From positions 193,167-245,567 of the forward strand of contig JACRQG010000018.1 in the NCBI GenBank assembly GCA_016222805.1: a stretch of DNA of 52,401 bases, in the 5' to 3' direction. Source of the stretch: Verrucomicrobiota bacterium. Its GTDB lineage: Bacteria; Verrucomicrobiota; Verrucomicrobiia; Opitutales; Opitutaceae. Below the pieces are notes generated by a model, which was not told the DNA's origin, did not search any database, and was given only the letters and a program-made list of their open reading frames with translations. Every line of letters begins with the position of its first letter. Positions within the stretch are counted from its first letter, which is position 1. Positions 11,843 through 23,100 of this stretch are shown here, in pieces. The position numbers and the translations under genes were made by a program.

Positions 11843-11913
11843 CAGACCGGGACGCTTCGGTTTCGCCCTTCCCGCGCCCTTGCCTCCGCGGCCCGGGCGC
11901 CCACCTTTCCGGC

Positions 11914-12774
11914 ATGCCCGAAGTTCCGCCCGCTCCCGATCTCGACGCCTACTTCGCCCGCATCGGCTACACCGGCCCGCGCACACCGGACTTCGCCACG
12001 CTCGCCGGGATCCACGCGCGCCACGCGCAGACCATTCCGTTCGAGAACCTCGACATCCTGCTCGGCCGCCGCATCGCCCTCGATTTGCCCGCCATCGAGC
12101 GCAAGCTCGTGCACGACCGCCGCGGCGGCTACTGCTTCGAACAGAACGCCCTCCTCGCCGCCGTGCTGCGGGCCCTTGGCTACACCGTCACCCCCCTGAT
12201 CGGCCGCGTGCGGTGGCAGGTTCCCAAGGACACGCCGACGCCGCCGGTCCACCAGCTCCTGCGGGTCGAGACACCCGACGCCGGTTCCTGCCTCGCTGAC
12301 GTCGGCTTCGGCAGCATGTCGCTGTTCCGGCCGCTGCGGCTTGAATTCGACACCCCGCAGTCCGGTTGCCTGGAGCCGCGCCGCCTCGTGCGCCTCGCCC
12401 CGGAAGAGGCCCCGGCGCCGGGCGGAACCGATCTCATCGCCCACCAGGCGAAGCTCGGCGACACCTGGGGTGATGTTTACGTCTTCCGCCTGCATCCGGT
12501 GCCCCCGATCGATTTTGAGGTGAGCAACTGGTTCACCTGCGCCCATCCGCAGTCGCTCTTTCTCCACACGCTCCGCGCCTCCCTCACCCTGCCCGATCGC
12601 CGGCACACGATTTTCAACCGCGAGTTCACCATCCGGCACGGCGACGGACGCACCGAAAAACGCACCCTGGCCACCGCCGACGAGTTGCTCGCCGTCCTCG
12701 CCGAGTACTTCGGCCTCCACTTCCCCCCGGGCACGCGTTTTGCCCTGCGTCCCGACGTGCCCTGGCCGACGTAG
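11914..12774 (+). CDS. Arylamine N-acetyltransferase
   Basis: A 286-residue cytoplasmic enzyme of the NAT family, which transfers acetyl groups from acetyl-CoA to aromatic amines or hydrazines. The Cys-His-Asp triad is readable: Cys74 in RRGGYCFEQN, His113 in PPVHQLL and Asp129 in LADVGFGSM, close to the family's usual positions (about 69/107/122). TIPFENLDILLGR is the conserved N-terminal helix motif. I start at the ATG at 11914 (MPEVPPAPDLDAYFARIGY), which matches family N-termini; the longer open frame begins inside a dispersed repeat. Single gene between two repeat-bearing gaps. Confidence 0.93.
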   Translation: MPEVPPAPDLDAYFARIGYTGPRTPDFATLAGIHARHAQTIPFENLDILLGRRIALDLPAIERKLVHDRRGGYCFEQNALLAAVLRALGYTVTPLIGRVRWQVPKDTPTPPVHQLLRVETPDAGSCLADVGFGSMSLFRPLRLEFDTPQSGCLEPRRLVRLAPEEAPAPGGTDLIAHQAKLGDTWGDVYVFRLHPVPPIDFEVSNWFTCAHPQSLFLHTLRASLTLPDRRHTIFNREFTIRHGDGRTEKRTLATADELLAVLAEYFGLHFPPGTRFALRPDVPWPT

Positions 12775-12792
12775 GCTACCTTTGTCCTGTTT

Positions 12793-12888
12793 CTGTGGGC
12801 GAAGCGACCCTGTGGGCGGGGCGACCCCGCTCCGCATGACCGACGCCGTCGAACCGCCGCGCGCGGGGCGCGGTCGCCCCGCCTACAG
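12793..12888. repeat. Dispersed palindromic repeat, family A copy, with doubled left end
   Basis: The left end CTGTGGGCG(A/G)(A/G)GCGACC occurs twice in succession (12793 and 12810). The right end reads GCGGTCGCCCCGCCTACAG and finishes at 12888. It has the same outer inverted ends as the copies at 11765 and 51818. Confidence 0.65.
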
Positions 12889-12926
12889 GGGAGGCAGGAA
12901 GCCCGCCACCGCAGCCTCGCTCCGAC

Positions 12927-13138
12927 ACACCCCGGCGCTGTCGCGCCACCCCTCCCGGGAGAGGGGACTCGTGTCGACACGAAGGTAAATCCTGCGCGCC
13001 GCGTTGCCCTTTCGGTGGGCGGAACGACCTCCGTCTTCGCAGAGTATTTCCATTCGTGTTCGTTCGGGTCTATTCGTGGTTTGATGGCCCGGATGCGGTT
13101 CGAGAGGGGTGAGGGGTGGCGCGAACAAGCCGGGGTGT
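12927..13138. repeat. Inverted repeat pair flanking the gap before the antiporter
   Basis: The left arm (12927-12955, starting ACACCCCGGCG) and the right arm (13111-13138, starting GAGGGGTGGCGCGA) are reverse complements over about 28 bases with one small indel. The right arm contains the GTG at 13116 that would otherwise serve as the first start of the antiporter gene. Confidence 0.6.
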
Positions 13139-13139
13139 G

Positions 13140-14720
13140 ATGGATCCAGGCCGGGAGCGCGGGAAAACCACCGCCGGCGTTGACCTCGGCGCGCAACGTC
13201 GTTCCGTCAACGCCATCGTGGTGCGCCCCTTGCCTTTCCTGTCCGCCCTCTTGATCCCTGGAATCGCGCAGGTTTCCGCCGCGCCGGCAGTTTCCTCCCT
13301 GCCGCGGCCCCTGGATTCCTACGGAGACCCCGCGGGCGCGGACCTCTGGACCCTCCTCGTGCACCGCGCACAGGCCGAGCCGTTCAACGCGGTCGCCCTC
13401 GCGATTTTCGCCGGCGCAATCCTGCACACCTTCTTCACGGCGAAGATCCGGCATTGGGCGCACGTGGTCGAGGAGCGTCATGCCGCCGCGCGTCGGACCC
13501 AGCGTCCGCGCGAGGACCACGATGCGGATGGCCAGCCGGACGAAGTCAGCTTTGCCGGCCAGATCCTGCATTTTCTCGGAGAAGTGGAGGCAGTCTTCGG
13601 CCTTTGGGTCTTGGTACTCGCTGCCGCCATCACGTGGTTCAAGGGCTGGCCCGAAGTGATCGGGTATGTCAGCGGCAAGGTCAGCTACGTCGAACCCGTC
13701 TTCGTCGTCGTTATCATGGCGCTCGCCGCCACGCGCCCGGTTCTCGACCTCGCGGAGCGCTGTTTGCGCGCCGTCGCCGCCCTCGGCCACGGGACCCCTG
13801 CCGCGTGGTGGCTGTCGATTCTCATCCTCGCCCCGTTGCTCGGCTCCTTCATCACCGAGCCCGCTGCCATGACCATCGGCGCCCTGCTGCTCGGCCGGCA
13901 GTTCTATGCGCTGCACCCCAGCCCGCGGCTCGCCTACGCCACCCTCGGCCTTCTGTTCGTCAACATCTCGGTGGGCGGCACGCTCACCCATTTCGCGGCT
14001 CCACCCGTCATCATGGTCGCCGGGCCGTGGAAGTGGGACCTCTGGTTCATGTTCTCCCACTTCGGGGTACGCGCCATCATCGGCGTGGTGCTTTCCACGG
14101 TGCTGTACTACCTCGTCTTCCGCCGCGAACTGGGCGCGCTCCGGGCTCCGACGACGCCACCGGAGGAGGGCGCCGCGACCCGCCCGCCCGTACCCGGCTG
14201 GATCACCGGCGTCCACCTCGCCTTCCTGGCCTTCACAGTCTGGCACGCGCATTACCCCGTAATGTGCGTCGGCGCACTCCTGTTCTTCCTCGCATTCGTC
14301 CAGGCCACGGCGCACCACCAGACGCCCGTCGATCTCCGGCCGCCGGTCCTTGTCGGGTTCTTCCTGGCGGGCTTGGTTGTCCACGGCGGCCTGCAGTCGT
14401 GGTGGATCGAACCGGTCCTCACCCGGCTCGGGGAAATGCCGCTCTTCTTCGGTGCCGTCACCCTCACCGCCTTCAACGACAACGCCGCCATCACCTACCT
14501 CGCCTCGCTCGTCCCTGGCTTCACCGACGAACTGAAATTCGTCGTCGTCGCCGGCGCCGTGACCGGCGGAGGTCTCACCGTCATCGCCAACGCCCCCAAC
14601 CCGGCCGGCCAGGCAATTCTCTCCCGCTATTTTCCGGGTGGGATCTCCCCGCTCGCCCTCGCCCTCGCCGCCCTCGCCCCCACCGCCATCATGAGCGCGT
14701 GCTTCCTCATCGGCCGCTGA
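13140..14720 (+). CDS. Putative Na+/H+ antiporter (Na_H_antiport_3-like)
   Basis: A polytopic membrane protein of about 526 residues. Its features match the Pfam putative Na+/H+ antiporter family (PF07399): an acidic membrane-entry segment (GQILHFLGEVEAVFGLW), the conserved SFITEPAAMTIGALLL, VGGTLTHFAAPPVIMVA and TAFNDNAAITYLASL, all rich in buried polar residues. The start is uncertain. A GTG at 13116 lies inside a repeat arm and is rejected; the ATG at 13140 is used here; GTG codons at 13218/13221 would begin directly before a signal-like stretch (RPLPFLSALLIPGIAQVSAA). A small gene follows 16 bases later, probably cotranscribed. The antiport function is a family annotation, not shown by sequence. 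Confidence 0.82.
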   Translation: MDPGRERGKTTAGVDLGAQRRSVNAIVVRPLPFLSALLIPGIAQVSAAPAVSSLPRPLDSYGDPAGADLWTLLVHRAQAEPFNAVALAIFAGAILHTFFTAKIRHWAHVVEERHAAARRTQRPREDHDADGQPDEVSFAGQILHFLGEVEAVFGLWVLVLAAAITWFKGWPEVIGYVSGKVSYVEPVFVVVIMALAATRPVLDLAERCLRAVAALGHGTPAAWWLSILILAPLLGSFITEPAAMTIGALLLGRQFYALHPSPRLAYATLGLLFVNISVGGTLTHFAAPPVIMVAGPWKWDLWFMFSHFGVRAIIGVVLSTVLYYLVFRRELGALRAPTTPPEEGAATRPPVPGWITGVHLAFLAFTVWHAHYPVMCVGALLFFLAFVQATAHHQTPVDLRPPVLVGFFLAGLVVHGGLQSWWIEPVLTRLGEMPLFFGAVTLTAFNDNAAITYLASLVPGFTDELKFVVVAGAVTGGGLTVIANAPNPAGQAILSRYFPGGISPLALALAALAPTAIMSACFLIGR

Positions 14721-14736
14721 GCGGGCCGCGATCGCC

Positions 14737-15117
14737 ATGCCGGATCCGCACCCCCCGGAGCCCGACCAACCCGTGCCCGCGGCCACCCTCGCGGAGGTGG
14801 ATCGGATCGCCCGGCGCGAGTTTCCCGGCGAGCGAGCCGCCGACGCCCTCTCCCTGCTCGAGGCCTACGGGTCCCAGCCCTGGCACCGCGAAATTCCGCG
14901 AGTGCGTCTCGCCGTCCTCAAGCTCGCCGGCGGAAACCTCGAAAAACTCCGGCGCTCCCTCGCCACCGCGAACCAGGACTACCGCGACGCCCTCGCCGCC
15001 GCCGAATACCCGACCTACCTGGCAAAGGTCTTTCCGGGAGACCCTGACTCCGCCCGCCGCTCGGGCGCCATTGCCGCCGACTGGCAGCAGTACCGCGCCT
15101 GGCTGGATCGAAAGTAA
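14737..15117 (+). CDS. Small hypothetical protein downstream of the antiporter
   Basis: A 126-residue soluble, charged, mostly helical protein with a Pro-rich N-terminus, the segment IPRVRLAVLKLAGGNLEKL and a C-terminal DYRDALAAAEYP region. I have a general memory of such DYRD..AAEYP proteins as conserved hypotheticals in several phyla, with no known function. It starts 16 bases after the antiporter stop and ends 14 bases before the next start, so it is probably translated from the antiporter mRNA. No signal peptide or membrane segment. Confidence 0.75.
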   Translation: MPDPHPPEPDQPVPAATLAEVDRIARREFPGERAADALSLLEAYGSQPWHREIPRVRLAVLKLAGGNLEKLRRSLATANQDYRDALAAAEYPTYLAKVFPGDPDSARRSGAIAADWQQYRAWLDRK

Positions 15118-15131
15118 GTCCTCCCGCCGCG

Positions 15132-17606
15132 ATGCCCCGCTCCGCCGCTCACCCCTGGTTCCACTGCCGGGCCGGATTTGCCGGCCTTCTTCTGACGGCA
15201 GCGCTCTCCGCCCAACCGTTGGCCCGAACCGCCGCCACGTCGCTCCGCGTGCCGCTCGCGCCGCCCGCCACCACCTACACCACGGTGCGCGCTTTCCCGA
15301 CTCTTTCTTTCGCGCAACCGCTCGCCCTGGTCTCACCTCCCGGTGATTCGCGCCTGTTCGTCGTCGAGAAGGGCGGCCGGATCTGGGTGATCCCCGACAC
15401 CACCGCCCCCACGCCTGCCCGCTCCCTCTTCCTCGACCTCTCCGGCCGCGTCGCCACCGGCGGCGGCAACGACGAGCGCGGCCTGCTCGCGCTCGCGTTT
15501 CATCCGGACTACGCGGACAACCGCCAGTTCTACGTCTGGTACACGCTCACTACCACCACGGCCGCCGGATCCGGGCTGCACAACCGCCTCGCGCGGTTCC
15601 TCTCCTCGTCCGCGGATCCCAACTCCGCGGACGCCGCCTCCGAGCAACCGCTGCTGAGCCAGTACGACGAAGCGGGCAACCACAACGGCGGACAGTTGCT
15701 GTTCGGACCCGACGGCTACCTCTACCTCTCGCTCGGCGACGAGGGCGGAGCCAACGATCAGTTTCAGAACAGCCAGCGCCTCGACCGCGACTTCTTCTCC
15801 GGTGTGGTTCGCGTGGACGTAGATCGGCGTCCCGGATCGCTCGCGCCCAACGCCCACCCGGCCGTCCACGCGGGCACCTACGCGATCCCGCCCGACAACC
15901 CGTGGGTCGGCGCCACGACTTTCAACGGCGCCTCCGTCAACCCGACCGCCGTGCGCACGGAATTCTGGGCGGTGGGTCTGCGCAATCCCTGGCGCATGAG
16001 TTTCGATGCCGCCACCGGTCAGCTCTGGCTGGCCGACGTCGGCCAGAATGCCCGCGAGGAGATCAACGTCATCGTCCGCGGGGGAAACTACGGCTGGAGT
16101 TACCGGGAAGGAAACTTCGCGAGTCCACGCGCCGCGCCCGCGGCCGCGGTCACGGCGACGTTTCTGCCGCCCATCTGGGACTACCCCAATCCCGGCCAGG
16201 GTCAGTCCGTGACCGGCGGTTTCGTTTATCGCGGTTCCCGCTATGCCGACCTCTCCGGACAGTACCTCTTCGCCGACTTCGGCAGCGGGCGGATCTGGGC
16301 GCTGAGGCCGGACGGCACCCGCCCGGTCGGTCCCGACCGTGTACGTGAAATCGCCGGCGATGGCGGCATCGCCTCGTTCGGCCTCGATCCCGCCACCGGC
16401 GACATCCTGCTGGCCGATCTGACCGAGAACACGATCAAGCGGCTCGTGGCCAGCCCGGCCGGTGGCGGCGACCTCCCGGCCACGCTTTCCGCCACCGGTG
16501 CATTCTCCAGCCTCGTCTCCCTGACCCCGGCCCCAGGAGTGGTTCCGTACGAGCCCAACGTCTCCTTCTGGTCCGACCATGCCCGGAAACGCCGCTGGTT
16601 CGCGCTGCGCGATGCCACCAGCACCTTTGGTTTCTCGGCGGATGGCAACTGGTCGCTCCCAGCCGGCGCGGTCTGGATCAAGCACTTCGACCTCGAGCTC
16701 ACCCGCGGGGATCCCGCCACCGCGCGCCGGATCGAGACGCGCTTCCTGGTGAAGACCGGCGACGGCGTCTTCGGCTTCACCTACCGCTGGAATGACGCCC
16801 AGTCCGATGCCACCCTCGTCTCAGACACCGGCGCCGAACAGGCTTTCACGGTCTCCGAGACCGGCGTCGCGCGCGCCCAATCCTGGCGTTTCCCCTCGCG
16901 CGCGGAGTGCCTCACCTGCCACACATCCGCCGGCGGCTTCGCCCTGAGTTTCAACACCCGCCAGCTGAACGGCGCGACCCGTTCCGCGACACCACCGGTT
17001 AATCAGCTCACCGCCCTGGCGGCGGCGGGTTATCTCTCCGGGGCACCGACTCCCCTGGAACCGGCGGTCCTTCCCCGGCTCGCCCCCGCTGACGATCCCG
17101 CCGCCTCCCTGGAGCTTCGCGCGCGGTCATACCTCGACGCCAATTGCGCTGCCTGCCACCAGCCCTCCGGCACCGCCCTGGGCTATTTCGACGCTCGCAT
17201 CACCACGCCACTTCCTCTCGCCGGCCTGGTCAACGGCCAGCTCCTCGCCTCGGGCGGCGATCCCGCCAGTCGCGTCCTTGTCCCGGGCGATCCGGCCCAC
17301 TCCCGACTTCTTGGTCGCATCAGCGTTCGCGGCCCGGGTCAGATGCCGCCGCTGGCCTCGACGGAGCGAGACCTCGTTGGGGAATCCTTGCTCCGCGCCT
17401 GGATCGCCGCGCTCGCCGAGCCCGCCCCCGCCCAGCCGGTGTCGCGTCTCATCAACCTCGCCGCCCGCAGCCACGCCGGTGCCGGCGAGGCCCTCTTGAT
17501 CACGGGATTCGTCCTCGGACCCGGCGCCGGTCGCCCGCCCAGCCGGTGTCGCGTCTCATCAACCTCGCCGCCCGCAGCCACGCCGGTGCCGGCGAGGCCC
17601 TCTTGA
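15132..17606 (+). CDS. PQQ-type sugar dehydrogenase/diheme cytochrome c, 3' end frameshifted
   Basis: An 824-residue secreted protein with a signal peptide. Residues about 55-440 form a glucose/sorbosone dehydrogenase beta-propeller (RLFVVEKGGRIWVI, NHNGGQLLFGPDGYLYLSLG, GLRNPWRMSFD, RGGNYGWSYREG). A diheme cytochrome of the SO2930/TIGR03806 type follows, with CLTCH (Cys593-His597) and CAACH (Cys672-His676). It should continue into repeated C-terminal domains (SRLINLAARS...GAGEALLITGF). A perfect 107-bp tandem duplication (17427-17641) shifts the frame, so reading ends at an early TGA at 17606 after about 25 nonsense residues. Deleting one copy restores the frame. The enzyme core and both hemes are intact; the C-terminal part is not. 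Probable role: periplasmic sugar oxidation with electron transfer. Confidence 0.85.
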   Translation: MPRSAAHPWFHCRAGFAGLLLTAALSAQPLARTAATSLRVPLAPPATTYTTVRAFPTLSFAQPLALVSPPGDSRLFVVEKGGRIWVIPDTTAPTPARSLFLDLSGRVATGGGNDERGLLALAFHPDYADNRQFYVWYTLTTTTAAGSGLHNRLARFLSSSADPNSADAASEQPLLSQYDEAGNHNGGQLLFGPDGYLYLSLGDEGGANDQFQNSQRLDRDFFSGVVRVDVDRRPGSLAPNAHPAVHAGTYAIPPDNPWVGATTFNGASVNPTAVRTEFWAVGLRNPWRMSFDAATGQLWLADVGQNAREEINVIVRGGNYGWSYREGNFASPRAAPAAAVTATFLPPIWDYPNPGQGQSVTGGFVYRGSRYADLSGQYLFADFGSGRIWALRPDGTRPVGPDRVREIAGDGGIASFGLDPATGDILLADLTENTIKRLVASPAGGGDLPATLSATGAFSSLVSLTPAPGVVPYEPNVSFWSDHARKRRWFALRDATSTFGFSADGNWSLPAGAVWIKHFDLELTRGDPATARRIETRFLVKTGDGVFGFTYRWNDAQSDATLVSDTGAEQAFTVSETGVARAQSWRFPSRAECLTCHTSAGGFALSFNTRQLNGATRSATPPVNQLTALAAAGYLSGAPTPLEPAVLPRLAPADDPAASLELRARSYLDANCAACHQPSGTALGYFDARITTPLPLAGLVNGQLLASGGDPASRVLVPGDPAHSRLLGRISVRGPGQMPPLASTERDLVGESLLRAWIAALAEPAPAQPVSRLINLAARSHAGAGEALLITGFVLGPGAGRPPSRCRVSSTSPPAATPVPARPS

Positions 17607-17641
17607 TCACGGGATTCGTCCTCGGACCCGGCGCCGGTCGC
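17427..17641 (+). repeat. Perfect 107-bp tandem duplication inside the dehydrogenase/cytochrome gene
   Basis: Copy 1 (17427-17533) and copy 2 (17534-17640) are identical over the full 107-base period, and the match extends one more base. 107 is not a multiple of three, so the duplication frameshifts the gene. Both copies encode the start of the C-terminal domain (PVSRLINLAARSHAGAGEAL). Confidence 0.95.
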
Positions 17642-18383
17642 ACCCTCCTGATCCGCGCCGTGGGCCCGACCCTGGCCGAGAGCTTCGGACTTCCCGGCGC
17701 GCTCGCCGATCCCGTACTCACGATCTTCGGACCCGATTCCACCACCCGCATCGCCGCCACCAACGATCAATGGAGCGGAGCGCGGCCCAGCCCCGGCACC
17801 GCCGAGTTCAGCAGCGTTTTCGACCGCGTCGGCGCCTTTCGCCTGCCGGTGGGGAGTCGCGACGCCGCCCTCGTCACGCAGTTGCCAGCTGGCGCCTACA
17901 CCGCCCAGGTCAGCAACGCCCCGGGCACCGCGCCCGGCGGGATCGCCCTCCTTGAGATTTACGACGCCGAAACTCCGACCGGCGCCGGGTCCGAGGACGA
18001 ATCCCGTGATCAAGAGGGCCTCGCCGGCACCGGCGTGGCTGCGGGCGGCGAGGTTGATGAGACGCGACACCGGCTGGGCGGGGGCGGGCTCGGCGAGCGC
18101 GGCGATCCAGGCGCGGTTCCAGGTCAGCGGCGCCCTCGCCCAGCCGGTCCTCACCTTGTTTGTCGGTACGCAGGCGGTCGCCACCAACACGACGTGGTCC
18201 TCCGCCCTCAACGCCGCCGAAATCCGCGCCGTCACCCGCGCCGTCGGAGCCTTTCCTATCGCCGAGGACAGCCGCGACAGTGCCCTGCTCGTGACCTTGC
18301 CGCCCGGCGCCTACACCCTGCAGGTTTCCGGCGCCAATGAAACCAGCGGGATCGCGCTGGTGGAGGTCTATGAGGTACCCTGA
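17641..18383 (+). pseudogene. Detached C-terminal domains of the dehydrogenase/cytochrome protein
   Basis: Two domain pieces in two different frames. Piece 1 (to about 17975) continues GPGAGRTLLIRAVGPTLAES, includes VGAFRLPVGSRDAALVTQLP and ends IALLEIYDAETPTG. Piece 2 (from 18117 to the stop at 18383) reads FQVSGALAQPVLTLF, then VGAFPIAEDSRDSALLVTLP and GIALVEVYEVP. They align as tandem copies of one domain (GAL..PVLT.F, VGAF, SRD.AL, LP.GAYT.QVS, GIAL.E.Y). The first half of the second copy is missing; in its place, at 17976-18116, sits a 141-base segment copied from upstream in inverted orientation. Whether this is a real rearrangement or a misassembly cannot be told from sequence alone. 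Confidence 0.8.
17976..18116 (-). repeat. 141-bp perfect inverted copy of 17393-17533
   Basis: Bases 17976-18116 are the exact reverse complement of 17393-17533. On the minus strand they read RAWIAALAEPAPAQPVSRLI, the junction between cytochrome and repeat domain. The outer arm boundary falls at a GACCGGCGCCGGGTC palindrome (17977-17991). Confidence 0.95.
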
Positions 18384-18450
18384 CCTCCGCCCTCCCGGGC
18401 CGAGGCAAATCGGGTCAATCGCGAAGAAGGCACGGTTTCACGGGGATTCT

Positions 18451-18527
18451 GTTGTGGCCGGGGCGCCGACCCCGGCCGGCACCTGTGATCCACCGGTCGA
18501 TGCCGGCCTCCGCGAGGCCGGCTACAA
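18451..18527. repeat. Dispersed palindromic repeat, family B copy
   Basis: The left end is GTTGTGGCCGGGGCGCCGAC and the right end GAGGCCGGCTACAAG, with GCCGGCCTC between them. It is the same element type as at 34959 and 40525, located between the convergent dehydrogenase and DUF1501 genes. Confidence 0.65.
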
Positions 18528-18582
18528 GCTGCGGAAACTCGCCTCCGGTGATGGCCTTCGACGGCGGTGAGTTCCCTCCGGC

Positions 18583-20019
<1,437 letters not shown>

Positions 20020-20128
20020 GGTGGGCGCGAGAAAGTGAGGGGGAACTGCGTAAGGTTGGCTTGGATGCGGGAATTCAGGAATCAGCGGCGGGGCAAATTT
20101 TCCTTCACTCCCTTGTTCGTTCACTCCC

Positions 20129-23100
20129 TCAATACCTCGTAAAGGTCTCCTGTAGGTTCAGCAGCACGCGCGCCACCTGGGTCCAGGCCGCGAGTTCCAC
20201 CGGGTTGCTGTCCTTGGGCACGGGCGCGTATCCGACGCGAAGCAACTTCTCCGCCTCGCTGGAGTTTTCGCGGTAGTGCTCGCGCTGGCGCTGGAGCAGA
20301 TCGCGCAGGGCGCTGCTTTCCCGCGGCTGGGGCTCACGGGACACGGCGAGCAGGTAGCCCCGGCGCAACCGCGCGTCGTCCCCGGTCGCCTCGCGGAGCA
20401 GGCGCGCGGCCAGGAGGCGCGCGGCTTCCACGAAAGTGGGATCGTTGAGCAGCGTGAGCGCCTGCTGCGGCGTGTTGCTCACGACCCGCTGCGCCGCGCA
20501 CTCGTCGCGGGCCGGCGCGTCGAAGTTGGCCAGCATCGGATGGAGGAAGGTCCGCTGCCAGTGCATGTAGACCCCGCGCCGCCATTGTTCGTCGCCGGTG
20601 CTGGCGAGGTAGTCCCGATCGGGAAACTGCAGCTGCGAATAGTAGCCCGCCGGCTGGTAGGGTTTCACGCTCGGCCCGCCGATCTCCCGGAGATTCAGCG
20701 CTCCGGCGGCAGCCAAAGCCTGGTCGCGTACGAATTCCACCTCCAGGCGGCGCGGGTTCTGCGCGGCGAGCAGCCGGTTGGCCGGATCCACCTCGCGCAG
20801 CTCCGGCCGGGCCTGGCTGCCCTGGCGGTAGGTCGCACTCGTCACAATCAGCCGAATCATGTGCCGAAGGTCCCAGCCGCTCTCGCGAAACTCCGCCGCG
20901 AGCCAGTCGAGCAGTTCGGGATGGGTCGGCGGTTCGCCCTGCGAGCCGAGGTCATCCACCGCCGCGCTGAGTCCGATACCAAAGCACATCGCCCACAGCC
21001 GGTTCATCACGGCCCGGGCGGTGATCGGGTTTTCCGTCGAGACGATCCATTGCGCGAGATCCAGCCGCGTCAGTCGTTTCTCCGGCGTGCTTTCCCTCCG
21101 GCCGGGAAGGAAGCCGGGGGTCGCGGGCAGGACGACCGGACCGCTTTCATCCTGCCAGTTGCCGCGCGGCAGGACGCGAATCGTGAGGGGCGTGGTGGAC
21201 TCCGTGACCATCGACCAGGCCCGGCCATCACGGGTTTCGCGCCACGCGGAATAGAGTTCCCGCTGCCGACGCACCGGCTCGCCACCGGCAGCGCTGTGCC
21301 ACCAGGCCTCGGCGACAAGTTCGCGTTGCGCCGTCGTCCAACGCTCCGGCGCGATCGGCAGGGCCGCCAGCAAGGCCGGAGACGCCACCTGCAACGGCTC
21401 CCCGGCCGACAGGAAACTCGTCCCGACCCGCACCGGCAGCGCCACATCGCCGGAAAAGACCGCCACCAACTGCTCCCCTTCGGCAAACTCGACCGAAGCG
21501 TCCAGCACCCAGACGCCGGAGACGATCTCCCCTTCGTTCAGTGCCGGCAGTTTCCACCCGCCGGTGATGCCGAGCACTTCCTCCCCGTCCTTGTACCGCC
21601 GGTCGCTGGCCGAGGCCTCCGCGAGGGCCACCGGCAGTTTCTGCATCTTGCCCGCCGCGTCCCTCCGGTTGAGGGCGAGGCGGAAGGTCCCGCGGTTCTT
21701 CGCGTTCTTCAGCGCCGGCGAGCCGGCGGGGCCGGCCGTTACCTCCACTTGCACGGCGGCCACCCGGCCCGCCCCGGGCAAAAGGGTGATTTGCAGGGCC
21801 TCGTTGCGCCCGAGAGGCTTGGCGGGAAAAACGAATCCGTCCGCGCCAATCGTCACCGCGGCCCCCGCCAGCGGTTTGTTCGCCCGGAGGACCGCCGCCG
21901 TCGGTGTCGGGCGCTGCCAGCCTCCCGGATGGGCGGTCAGCCGCTCGCGGGCCGCGGCGGCCCAGGCGGCGACCTGCGGCTCCGGGGCTTCGCGCTGCAT
22001 CTCCGCCCGGTGCCTCCCCAGCGCCGCCTCGGCCGCCCGCTGGCGGGCCTGGAGGTAGGGGCTGACCACCTCAACCTCCGGCGGGAACGGGTAGTCGTTG
22101 TTGAAGCCGGCGAGGTCCGGGTTGCGCGTGTACCCGTAATCAGCATACACGCCCCACTGCTTCACGTCGGCGAAGAAGGCCTGCAGGGAGTAGAAATCCC
22201 GCATGGTGATCGGATCGAACTTGTGGTCGTGGCACTCCGCGCAACCGAAGGTACTGCCGAACCAGGCCGCCGCCACGGAACGCACGCGCTCGGCCCCGTA
22301 CTTCGCCAAGTATTCGGCCGGCTGGGCACCGCCTTCGCGGGTCATCATGTTCAGTCGGTTGTAGCCCGTCGCCACCCGCTGCTCGACCGTCGGCTCCGGC
22401 AGGAGGTCCCCGGCCAGCTGCTCGATCGTGAAGCGATCGAAGCGCTTGTTGGCATTGAACGCCGCGATCACGTAGTCGCGATAGGGGAAGATCCGCTGGT
22501 TCTGGTCGCCGTGAAACCCGACCGTGTCGCTGAAACGCGCGAGGTCGAGCCACCAGACCGCCAGGCGTTCCCCGTGGTGCGCCGAGGTCAGCAGGCGCTC
22601 GACCTGGCGCTCGTACGCCCCGGGGCGGCCGTCCTGCAGGAAAGCCGCGACGTCCTCCGGTGTCGGCGGAAGTCCGGTGAGGTCCAGGGACAGCCGGCGC
22701 AGGAGGCGGGCCTGGGGCGCTTCCGGCGACGGCGCGATCCTCTTGTCCGCCAGTCTGGCACGGATGAAGGCGTCGATCGGATTCACGGCGCCGGCCACCG
22801 CCGGCACCGGGGGCCGCGTCAGCGGCGTGTAGGCCCAGTGCGCCTCGTAGTTGGCCCCCTGTTCCACCCAGCGGCGGAGGAGCGCCTTCTGCCGCGGAGT
22901 GAGCGCCTTGTGGGCGTCTGCCGGCGGCATCGGCTCCACCGTGTCCATCACCCGCAGGAGAATCTCACTCTCGTCGGGCTTGCCCGGCACGATCGGGATG
23001 CCGCCGCTCTTGGCGGGCTTGAGCGCCTCCTCGCGGAGATCGAGCCGGAGGCCACCCTTGCGACTCTTCGGATCGAAGCCGTGGCAGTGGAAGCACGTGT

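Larger units (their letters stand above)
12775..13139. other. Repeat-rich intergenic region
   Basis: No gene is seen here. The region holds a family A repeat (12793-12888), a perfect 14-base palindrome TCGTGTCGACACGA (12969-12982), a degenerate family A end (GGTGGGCGGAACGACCTCCG at about 13014) and an inverted repeat pair with arms near 12927-12955 and 13111-13138 that share GAGGGGTGGCGCGA and CCGGGGTGT. Confidence 0.6.

Noticed and set aside
13116-13139. GTG start of the antiporter gene at 13116
   Set aside because: It falls inside the right arm of an inverted repeat shared with 12927-12955, so the extra N-terminal residues are probably repeat-derived. A later start is preferred.
17339-18235. 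Long minus-strand frame with RAWIAALAEPAPAQPVSRLI
   Set aside because: It is only the inverted copy of the plus-strand domain. The flanking parts are not protein-like, so it is not a separate gene.
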